Below are positions 25,701 through 31,449 of a stretch of 39,406 nt of DNA, piece after piece; within the stretch, counting starts at the first letter, position 1; each line of letters starts with the position of its first letter. Under the pieces are notes generated by a model. That model had not been told where the DNA came from. It made no database searches and worked only from the letters and a program-made list of their open reading frames with translations. The position numbers were made by a program, and so were the translations under genes. Origin of the DNA: a virus; the IMG/VR virus record IMGVR_UViG_3300031269_000034, positions 1 to 39,406 of that record. One strand, 5' to 3'.

Positions 25701-28008
25701 GCTTGCGGACAGCCTTCTTGCTAGGCCCCTCGCTGAATTCCTTGGCCAGTGCCTCGTTAGCAACGTCTGCTTCAGCCACGGTGTCTGTCACGGCTTTCGC
25801 CGATCTCAGGGCAGCCTTTGCCTTTGGACTCGCATTGACCCGATCCATTTGATCCAAGGCTTCACCTAGAAACTTCGGGTCGATGCCAGCCGGATTCGAG
25901 ACAGCCACAAGACCAGCCTTCTCGACAGCCTGGCTCACTTCGGGAGAGGCTGCGTTCTCGGCTGTTATCCGGGGCAGTGGAGCCTCTCCCATCACCGTTT
26001 CCATCGTGGCTCCCTTGGCTTCATCCAAGGCCGCCACAACACGAGGATCAGCTTCCAGCGCCGTCAGGGCCTCGAGGGCAGACTGCACTTTCTCGACCAG
26101 CGCAGGAGCCTCTGCGCTCATCGCCTCGAGATCCAGATCGCGCAGAGATTCCATCTGCCGCATCTGACCCGCCAGCCAGACCGCAGACTGCGACCGTTGG
26201 CCTTTACTGAACCGGGTTTCCCCAAGCTCGCCCAGCACCGTCTGAATAATCACCGACCGGTCAGCCTGGAAATCTGCGGGAATAGCTTCCCCGTCCTCGT
26301 TGACCATGCTCATGACACCGTCAGGGACCCCATTGAGCTCGTTGCCCGTGATCAGAGCAAGATCGGCAACCTTCTGCAGCGGATTTTCCTGTTCCACAGT
26401 TTCGGCAGATTCCCCGAATGTGATCTCGTCTTCAGCAACAGGGTCCGCGGGCAGAACAGTTGCCCGAGCTTCCGCCACGGCGTCTTGGATACTCGACAGC
26501 GCAGCTGTTGTAGCTTCTCCTCCGACACCACTCTGGGCCTCCAACTCTGCATCCAGTCGTGCCATAGCTTCGGACATCGCGTTACTTGCAATCCGAGAAC
26601 CGTCTCGCAGAGCGGCTGTGGGAACACCCGGGGCTCGCATGACACCAGCCATACCCACACCCGCCACAAGACCTTCGACCGCAGCTGTTCCGACACCTTC
26701 CATCGGATCTCGGTTCTCGTCTGCGTATCTTTGCACCATGGTTCCAGCAACCATCTCGCCGCTGATCCCCTGAAGGGATTCTTCCGAACCTTCTCTCAGC
26801 ACCGCCGATCCAAGACTTCTCAAGGACGTCACAAGCTGCGAGTTGCCTGGGGCTCCAGACCCTATGGCCGCACGGAACGGGTTAGCTTCCAGACGGCTCA
26901 CAAGCGTACCGGTTGCCGCACCAACGGCACCCTGGATCGCACCACCTTGAAGGGCCGCACTGTTGGCAATCTCGTCGCGTGCTTCTTCGTGGCTCAGATT
27001 TTCCGCACGCAGACGACGATAATCCTCCGAGCTCTCCATCAGCTCGAATTCATCCATTCTTTGGATTTCATTTTGGATCTGGGAGTAAGCTCCGCCACCT
27101 TCCAGTAGACCAATTGCAGCCGGCATCGTGCCCGCATTGATGCGACTCACTAACTCTCGGCCGGCTGGGCTTGCCATGAACGCTCTTGCTACTTCGTCAC
27201 TGGCTCCTCTCCGTTTTAGGAGAAGCTTCGCAACACCCTTAGAAGCAACACCACCAATACCCGCTGACACAACCAGAGAACCAATGCCCTCGCTGACTAA
27301 TGTTCCCGTGGCAGACGGATCATTAGCTAAATCTTGAGCAGCCAGCACAACTTCTTGACCGAACCGCTTTAGTCCAGCTTTTTCGTCACCTTCTCTGACA
27401 TTTTGGCTGTAGGTCGAGGCAACGTCTTCCCTATCCAATTGACGACGAACGTCTCTTGCGTCCCTTTGCTCGTTACGCCAATCGCTTCGATTGTCACTGA
27501 GCCAGGTTCTTGCTTCGTCCGTCCATTCAGCAACTTCTGCGCCTGCTCGATCGTTGATCATACCGGCCCCAAGGCCAGCAATTCCACCCACACCTCCAAC
27601 TATTCCGGCGCCGATGTCTCGAGCTGTGTCCCCGATCAGTTGATCTGTTGTTCTGCTAACTAACTTTCCGCGGCGAATGCGATCCATTTCGCTACGGACA
27701 GCTGTCGCCATTGAAGCAGCATCCGGACCATAAGTCCTTTCCACGTCGACTAGGTTGTCTTCCGAGAACGACCTCAGGATCTCGCTGTTGGCCAGGTTGT
27801 TCCCTTCCAGAACAGCCGTTGCCATCCTGGTCGCGTCACCGCTGTTCTGTTGCCACAGCTGATCGGCTTCCGACGCTCGTACTTGTCGTCCTGCAGCCGC
27901 TTCTCGAATGCCCAGAGGATCAGCAGAGGCGGGAGCAGGCTTAGGCTCTTGATAGGTTCCGCTCAAGCGCGACAGGAAAGTGGATGTGGGGAGATCGAAC
28001 TCTGACAT
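16717..28008 (-). CDS. Giant virion RNA polymerase, N4 gp50-like, with HExxH motif
   Basis: A 3763-residue protein (N4 vRNAP is about 3500). Residues about 130-470 are Gly/Ala-rich with hydrophobic helices; 900-1150 is acidic and disordered. The polymerase domain spans about 1150-2150: ARNGRIMMRG (Arg1532), SLEADGKTNG (Asp1684), LKNPLTITIYG (Lys1804, Tyr1812) and ISRGDAMMM (Asp2095). N4 mini-vRNAP has R424, D559, K670, Y678, D951. The gaps are 152/120/8/283 here against 135/111/8/273 in N4. Beyond it lies HEMLH (His2424, Glu2425, His2428) with Glu2508 in QEFIAW, a zincin-like pattern. The C-terminal about 450 residues have hydrophobic helices. In N4 the protein is packaged and injected to transcribe early genes. 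It is the last gene of the structural strand and follows a terminator. Confidence 0.93.
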   Translation of the reverse strand: MSEFDLPTSTFLSRLSGTYQEPKPAPASADPLGIREAAAGRQVRASEADQLWQQNSGDATRMATAVLEGNNLANSEILRSFSEDNLVDVERTYGPDAASMATAVRSEMDRIRRGKLVSRTTDQLIGDTARDIGAGIVGGVGGIAGLGAGMINDRAGAEVAEWTDEARTWLSDNRSDWRNEQRDARDVRRQLDREDVASTYSQNVREGDEKAGLKRFGQEVVLAAQDLANDPSATGTLVSEGIGSLVVSAGIGGVASKGVAKLLLKRRGASDEVARAFMASPAGRELVSRINAGTMPAAIGLLEGGGAYSQIQNEIQRMDEFELMESSEDYRRLRAENLSHEEARDEIANSAALQGGAIQGAVGAATGTLVSRLEANPFRAAIGSGAPGNSQLVTSLRSLGSAVLREGSEESLQGISGEMVAGTMVQRYADENRDPMEGVGTAAVEGLVAGVGMAGVMRAPGVPTAALRDGSRIASNAMSEAMARLDAELEAQSGVGGEATTAALSSIQDAVAEARATVLPADPVAEDEITFGESAETVEQENPLQKVADLALITGNELNGVPDGVMSMVNEDGEAIPADFQADRSVIIQTVLGELGETRFSKGQRSQSAVWLAGQMRQMESLRDLDLEAMSAEAPALVEKVQSALEALTALEADPRVVAALDEAKGATMETVMGEAPLPRITAENAASPEVSQAVEKAGLVAVSNPAGIDPKFLGEALDQMDRVNASPKAKAALRSAKAVTDTVAEADVANEALAKEFSEGPSKKAVRKRIDIIRNQILETGRNEHADLKGQMGASQHVAGILQALDQGDTLLAQQRMDVLGNFVQHFTNKVEAARESAAMGRGDNNQVSFATWTGRSMIPASHKNAGKAFVNPNSENGRLFAREVEIDARTMQGLYRKLAASLPEMQAMTFEDIKPVLERASTRNANDRVEETTQSAEQQLRESQEANPTEERIQDTELSEKEAKELGLDEGLASYSGERPTPPERRIRKDAVAKTKDSLIDYEDQIGTEAETATVETSAEQDAESFIGTASAVEINESRLEEGEVRDPQEAGPTDTENRGVSGNRSGTVGVDGAPEAQQAEAVEENVDVSDVISSVDPLEETRAQIGNDVSKGFEGYLGRAFSFDPSRSIAIRAAKPASAVIGLLRQWTKRNDALKEMFPDTKIGMFLDQGHANDLANGFQMLTQDLLQEMRGRLKKPTKIWSDPKNLNRKLTPIEALTAKSRKGVPFHKFQSAFALHLVDPVTKDYLPRFLEAGVLAAVDWALTAETITETDAEKIGKDWGIPTELVDASVMALSMQGFNGTTAKENLARHIEQFWGAQRNTEIPSNMVRGISESLAADLLDVMDGRLITKINGLIPDQSSETGTSERSVVKLGHESTRELVKSMGAGRRFLGRAMLIEPEEPVGIGSKPPRKYRTQKGNLLGVLGSKTDRAIEKHRDTVFYRNPLMLGLMNALGRDAWLELRGWKQIDKAITNVRHLASIEGKNRTLEMSYDRTMEHDKMVALFSAVTEIIPNEVPTYFDFVQARNGRIMMRGHNPQADKAMREAMIATRGTLDLSTVKGSQAFWLTVGQSADVTKPELKRRRVAVKETIEKIRSKYPNTIEMFSHMAGEVFEFGKIDTMSPEEIDAIKTEMGTSLGEVVSDKLLHALMSVGKYDYVLENYGRDSKEFKNFSTDLSLEADGKTNGPFMAMMMFLDSRFSKKQLKMLRKGGFFPNVLGKTLNSQLGPETGDLDGDLYQTSSNLTQEKKDAVAAIMRLTTERKNSDTALPIEQFDRVYRVLTTLGDLEIEGGKLIIGRSVLKNPLTITIYGSGETGIAGKIASAMADVLGQRLSEFAKTMQELEQAEVPMTNDHIRAIFPDYYDGLWKDIVALSTQRITFNRRKGTYNVTKVVKNSPMEKSYQQRLGRELTATDKRLSFSNAPTLRRDVESLKRFELDGRHMSMITENILHSLVGPMTEAIAETTLGVQRVMERVQVATQTQSLVFKARFKSEVDRMIAEKLAVGELKEGDTLSKRDYDAVFKKMAKFGAVIETVEGGVEDLHHINLSDLENSRGNKIYSRSLNSTFGGKGTERTPSLAGVSAMPMLTISRGDAMMMVNYYAGQKVSLRGLQVYDGQEIAADEIDTVSEAMNEAVIETIFQNPLRDAADSFADWIRQNKDGDVLEGLSVETIEKIAEAQGEGRVDNETDEELRTRVLEGVTDLSAELELSSRGAQARRDVLASMGFSMDQMASAESPANYGTEADLIAVPQGDDEALVAEMNWRFEKAQTKIEKDLGRVREELGDAVQETPETGSNEEFAREIRAYARPAEPLQEGETDDGTTGVRKINSVVLMALLDIDSRDPSNTSPEQRNLANALSNRLSAAFGKWNVVMGTQEELESWRDRHYPKPDGSPGRPIQMGQTDLENGILYISNLTRETLLHEMLHAATAATIYAYASNADQLQDVQKNAVENLDALMSQFLDLQFEGEARPVAEAARGLQDEIRQALSKDASGTKGAGWARGIQEFIAWTLTNQNLIQVLKKTRTRSKLATLVDSALKGLRRLLGLPAKASLDLFGNIQWNTAAIVQLEQSGSAFESSATAVLDQADRSNYPQEDGRRVEAIRERFEQRIGRHLRARQWANTELTENEQSDKLYEKAKRALFGFGHVYDWSHSDRKTFQTIVAAMAGSMEMDARSMTQATRLYNHVVKNLSARDFQEDPDAEAGSPDMTRAQERYNLLLGKEAPAAADPGTGIVADNLGRSMIIPAFVALSQIDPQFRAVLAGMEKPKSAQYDSSSLDRRLESLGRKSMDALSDRITSRANRADEALDMIAGALSSIERDTRSEIEKKTLNAMEWVDGKATGVLSEYGDKLVRLGQTISDARRQEETGRIKKETSILISGSMTLVGSLMSKDQGRAMADAAVSYGNESQARKVEDGNWNGFMGGLVPKTAWSIMNEVLGMTDSRRSVLELMNRVKYAVSSVRQEYRERLPEELARQFKTDIKKQGWQDLFEGLAQVDVAALRSVMRVDQILEILRNDGKRKKSINNHKKALQKDAMAPSEFAAWDAAAKDLAVLLATGNVRKGNHRLLRNAEAIWRLASPRNTGQEKSSANVPLSDKERKVVERIDRLVSLYAIEVQAWEKPELSTRLKELYETEGSGVEYSIAYLSDLRSDEMRKASTGEAKLNGWKGYIPAESPEGARIEVADKRSHATMLRRGFVQVAEYDGGSGKGLEKGQRAYYHSSVGSPGTYVQGIMQTVQKTAFGVDVRTGQTLDAGVVRTGGRISDEAFLRIQNDISRGRGNQGQSLLPVFDGSGLIVGYERSMDPEVTKYLDQNRNLADMIGAWKGRQSEEAMAEGFNRKLIDRSYELWKEAKSKNRKDGYVDLSDSDARQEDKAWESSWKMIPRETKQYIRSRFGEDGFMVRRDLIDNTLGYRMMSVGAIWDGTSNLDEKTVKSVKDAAELVFGTGFYRELVRTERFWQAGVSVVKSTIVIRSVIVPAANLVSNVIQLAVRGVPMRMVVKGFRDKLVEIDQFLKHQSRRAELDAKKSYARAKNDLSQLRQLEAEERSLDEADRRMSIWDLVEAGEFSTISEGLTDADAAISQGNLAEYLTNLADRIPAKLGTVGRYAMVTRDTALFQGMSRAVQYGDFLAKAVLYDHLTQQKNKSSNEAMEEITEEFVNYNLLPGRVRNYAESMGLAWFWAYKLRSIKVAHRMMRDNPVRAMLLSLGMPWGPNIPGINVGSPMTDNAASVIADGRAGYSLGLNMLFSGPGLNPWINATN

Positions 28009-28036
28009 GGTGCGCTTTCGCTTTCAGCTACATGAG

Positions 28037-28066
28037 ATAACACCGTCTCAAGATCATGCGCATCAA
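28037..28066 (-). promoter_or_regulatory. Possible sigma70-like promoter for the vRNAP gene
   Basis: On the minus strand, TTGATG and TGTTAT are separated by 18 bases, each with four of six consensus matches. It lies after the terminator and before the vRNAP start. The match is weak; N4 late promoters are also poor sigma70 sites that need SSB help, so a weak fit is not excluded. Confidence 0.2.
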
Positions 28067-28111
28067 GGGCTAGGATCATGATGATGAGTGTGTTCTATCA
28101 TCTGATTTCAC

Positions 28112-28148
28112 AAAAAGAGAAGCGGGTCCACTGTCATGTGAACCCGCT
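28112..28148 (-). terminator. Intrinsic terminator between the M15-domain gene and vRNAP
   Basis: Read on the minus strand: an 11-bp stem with one mismatch (28138-28148 with 28121-28131), a 6-base loop, then TCTCTTTTT (28112-28120). It follows the stop of the upstream gene by 24 bases, so vRNAP would be made by readthrough or from its own promoter. Confidence 0.8.
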
Positions 28149-28172
28149 ACATATTTTAGGAATATGCCTAGA

Positions 28173-30938
28173 TTACTGACTACTGAGATCTACACCAAAA
28201 GTCTGCTCAATCTGCATCAAGCGCTCCTCAGCTTGCTCTGGTGTTATCATGGACAACCGGATCATGTTATCGATCTGATCCAGCATAGCTTCCACCTGCC
28301 TTTGATTTGCTGGTGACAGCTGTTCCATACCTGGAATATTTGAACTCCGTGTTTGTTCTCCTGGCTCTGCCTCTTGTCTCAAAATCTCCTCTGCCCTAAG
28401 TTCTACCGCCGTTGGACTGTTACCCACCACATCACGCACGGTCCTTGGACCTGAGTTAAAGAAGTCTCGACCGTCCCTTTCCGTGAATCTATTTCTGACA
28501 TCAGAAGTCTGGAACTGCGTGTCCCTTTCGATTTGCTGTTGTATGGCTAGATCTGCCGGAGCCGCTTCAGAACCTAAGGAAGCCGACAGTTCATTCATTG
28601 CCCTCTCTCGTGCTTCAGCTGCGTTCTGATCCCGCGTGTTTATATCAGCCGACCTCGCCGCCTGATTGGTCAGATCATCTATCTGCTGTTCCAGAGCCCT
28701 TTGCTCATTTTCCAGTCCTTTACTTTCCAGACCCCTTTCGGCAGCGTAAGCCAGCTCTCGATTAACCTGCTGATACTGACTTTCCAGCGACGTGAGGTTT
28801 TCTCCTCGCGCTCTGCCCTGAAAACCCTGCTCTCTCAAAGAGAGAAGCTGATCTTCATTCCCTTTCATGTAAGGGCTTAGAAGATTGTCTAGCATTTCCT
28901 GATCAATAAATTGATCAGAAACACCAGGCAAATTTCCAAAAGTACTAGGACGCTGTGCGTACTGAATTGCAATTTGAGCTACAATGTCTTCAGGAATACC
29001 TGTCTTTTGAGCAGACTGCCTGATTGTATCGTAAAATTCGCCGTAGCTCTGTAAACCTCCGTCGTTTCCAATCGATCCTCGGTCAACACTTTCGTTGTAG
29101 CTGTCCCAAATCTGACGAACAGTCTGACGCTGATTTCCTCCGCCAGATGCTCCATCACCTCCTTCGGATCCAGCAACACCAGCGTTTCCGTCAATGGGAA
29201 TTGTCCCTGTCTGATTAGGACGTGTCGCAGCGTCGATCTGCTGAATAACCCTCATCTGAGGATCAGCCATCCCGATGTCGTTCTGGCCCTGAGCCTGTCT
29301 AAAGATTGCGTCAACGTCACCAGTGCTTGGCACAGATGTTGGCGCCAGTGTCCCATCACCAATTGCCTCTCTCTGGGCAGCGTAACTCGCCGCGTATGCC
29401 TCCCTCTGAAAGCTCGGGATAATGTCTTCCCTGCCAGGAGCTATGCCATCCATAAGGATTGATCGACGCACTTCTTCAGCAGGCTGAATACCACCTGCCA
29501 GAACAGAACGTCTGATCTCGTCCGATGACGGCGCAATAGAGCCTTCCAGTCGTGCGTCCAAAGCTGCCGTGTAGGCTCTCTGATCTGCTTGAGACATACC
29601 CAGCTGACCGATCATACCAACACCAGATTCCCGACGATTGGCTGGATCCAGGCTTGCCATGATCCCTGCCGTGAACTCATCGGCCTGGTTGGTCACAGCC
29701 GTGTTCCGGTTTGTCGTCGCCCTGTCGTTGATCGAGTCTCCTTTCCCAATCAAATCCAGAAGCTGATCGGGAGATATGTCGAGCTCACCGTTTGCGATGG
29801 CTGCCAGAAGATCATTCACGCCCGCGTTGACAGTGCCCCTTTCAGGTGTTCCTACACCCTGAGACCTGCGGTTCTGAGGCATACCAGAGGCTTGGATTGC
29901 AGCAGCTTCCCGAGTAGGACCCACAGTAGACGGTATGTCGCCACTACGCGCACCAGCTTCTTCCACCTGCCAAGGTTCCCACGACATCGGAACTGCCAGC
30001 CCGAACCTCTTAGCGTTTTCACGAACCCAGTTCTGCACTTCGGGAGAAGCCTGATCCAAGCGCACCCCGTTGAACTTCAAATCTGCGGCCTGTCCACTGT
30101 TGTGACGAGACAGGCCCGGAGGAGCGACCCATTTCCTGGCAGCGGATGTACTCCCATACTTTTTCAGCGCATCCTGAAACAGTTGATTCTGAAGCTCTTC
30201 CGAACGATAACCCGAGTAAACCTGTAGCTTACCTCCTAGTTCTGCCTCTGCTGCCTCGAGCATCTCGTAAAGGCCGTCTTGCATTCCCGGTGTCATAGCA
30301 TTGAAGCTGTCGGGTCTCTTGGCACCTCCAATTGCAAACCGCGACCAGTTCCTGTTGGCGCGTCCTTCACCGGTGTTCACGCCAGGAATAGTAGCCGGCG
30401 ACAAAGCCGCGTTAGCCAGCATACCAGATGCAGTGAATCTGTCGTCTTCCTGGTTTATACCACGGCGATGGATTTCATTGACCCGCGAGTTGTCGTCTCG
30501 AGCATTGACGGTTCTCTGACCCACCAGCCCAGTGTTCGCATTCGTCAAGCCGACATTGGCATAAGCCAGATCAGTGTTGGCTCCCGTCAGTCCGGTTTGT
30601 GCGTTCTTGAACCGGACATCTGCCCTTCCCTGATCGTGCCCAATCACCTTGTCACGACCGCCCTGGATCGCTTCCATGAGCCGTGCGTCGATATCTTGCG
30701 GATTGATCTGACCCGACATACCAGACAGCATTTCGCTGAACTCGGCTTCGTTCGAAGCACCAGCTAGTTTCATAAGCTGGGCCGTCGATCGGTCACGCCT
30801 TTGAACGTCCTTGAACCCAGAGATGCTACTTCCGAGCCCTTTAAGACTGTTGCTGAGATTGGCCCCCGACTGGGCCAGAAGCTGACCTGCCTGACCCATG
30901 CCGGGCGCCTCGACGTTGCGCCATTCAAGTCTGCTCAT
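28173..30938 (-). CDS. Large virion protein with M15 peptidase-like domain
   Basis: A 921-residue protein. Residues about 215-330 match D-Ala-D-Ala carboxypeptidase/endolysin family M15: LQVYSGYRS, then PGLSRHNSGQAADLKF (His279, Asp286), then SWEPWQVE (Glu321). The third zinc ligand, usually His, is Gln324. The N-terminus has short helical repeats with NTGL/NTDL units (about 112-140). The remainder is Gln/Arg-rich and helical, with no membrane segment. By position it corresponds to N4 gp51, an internal head protein. A peptidoglycan-cutting domain in an injected protein would help DNA cross the cell wall; this is inference, and the Gln replacement leaves activity open. GGAGATAA is upstream of the ATG. 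Confidence 0.8.
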   Translation of the reverse strand: MSRLEWRNVEAPGMGQAGQLLAQSGANLSNSLKGLGSSISGFKDVQRRDRSTAQLMKLAGASNEAEFSEMLSGMSGQINPQDIDARLMEAIQGGRDKVIGHDQGRADVRFKNAQTGLTGANTDLAYANVGLTNANTGLVGQRTVNARDDNSRVNEIHRRGINQEDDRFTASGMLANAALSPATIPGVNTGEGRANRNWSRFAIGGAKRPDSFNAMTPGMQDGLYEMLEAAEAELGGKLQVYSGYRSEELQNQLFQDALKKYGSTSAARKWVAPPGLSRHNSGQAADLKFNGVRLDQASPEVQNWVRENAKRFGLAVPMSWEPWQVEEAGARSGDIPSTVGPTREAAAIQASGMPQNRRSQGVGTPERGTVNAGVNDLLAAIANGELDISPDQLLDLIGKGDSINDRATTNRNTAVTNQADEFTAGIMASLDPANRRESGVGMIGQLGMSQADQRAYTAALDARLEGSIAPSSDEIRRSVLAGGIQPAEEVRRSILMDGIAPGREDIIPSFQREAYAASYAAQREAIGDGTLAPTSVPSTGDVDAIFRQAQGQNDIGMADPQMRVIQQIDAATRPNQTGTIPIDGNAGVAGSEGGDGASGGGNQRQTVRQIWDSYNESVDRGSIGNDGGLQSYGEFYDTIRQSAQKTGIPEDIVAQIAIQYAQRPSTFGNLPGVSDQFIDQEMLDNLLSPYMKGNEDQLLSLREQGFQGRARGENLTSLESQYQQVNRELAYAAERGLESKGLENEQRALEQQIDDLTNQAARSADINTRDQNAAEARERAMNELSASLGSEAAPADLAIQQQIERDTQFQTSDVRNRFTERDGRDFFNSGPRTVRDVVGNSPTAVELRAEEILRQEAEPGEQTRSSNIPGMEQLSPANQRQVEAMLDQIDNMIRLSMITPEQAEERLMQIEQTFGVDLSSQ

Positions 30939-30956
30939 GTGCGTTTATCTCCAGCC

Positions 30957-31430
30957 TTATAGGCGGTTCTTGTTGATGTATTCCTGGGTTTTCTGAAGAC
31001 TATCGCCCTGCGTGAACCCGCGGGCTGTCGCTCGATCTCCCAGAGCCGTGTTGTAGGACTTGGTCTGGTTTCCGAGATTGGTCTCATAGGACTCCCTCTG
31101 GAACGCTAGCTGGTCCTTGGCTAGACCCAGGCCTTTCAGTGAGGTGTAAATCCCTGCCAGATCTCCAATACCACCCATAATCTGACCGAACCCGTCGGCC
31201 CCACCAATCTTGTTCCACATACCTCCTATGCCCAGACCGTTTGCTCCCAGCTGGCCGGGTTGCCCCGTAGGGTTCATCCCAGGAATCGTAGGACCAACAT
31301 TCGTGCCCATGGGACCACTCCCAGATACCCCTGTAGACTGACCCAGCTGTGCCAGCTGTAAGGCGTTTAGTTGCGTTCCGTTCACGGGAGACTGACCCGG
31401 AAGAAGGTTGTTTTTCAGAAAATTGAACAT
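30957..31430 (-). CDS. Small Gly-rich virion protein, N4 gp52-like by position
   Basis: A 157-residue protein. The frame is open further upstream, but the ATG at 31428-31430, preceded by GAGG, starts after the previous gene's stop and gives a sensible N-terminus (MFNFLKNNLLPGQ). Residues 25-75 are Gly/Pro/Asn-rich. A Gly-rich helix (IMGGIGDLAGIYTSLKGLG) follows, then a Gln/Asn-rich amphipathic helix (QRESYETNLGNQTKSYNTAL). This pattern is common in small internal virion proteins of podoviruses encoded beside large ejection proteins. The role is probably structural; inferred from context. Confidence 0.65.
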   Translation of the reverse strand: MFNFLKNNLLPGQSPVNGTQLNALQLAQLGQSTGVSGSGPMGTNVGPTIPGMNPTGQPGQLGANGLGIGGMWNKIGGADGFGQIMGGIGDLAGIYTSLKGLGLAKDQLAFQRESYETNLGNQTKSYNTALGDRATARGFTQGDSLQKTQEYINKNRL

Positions 31431-31449
31431 TTTAGCCTCGTTGGATTTC

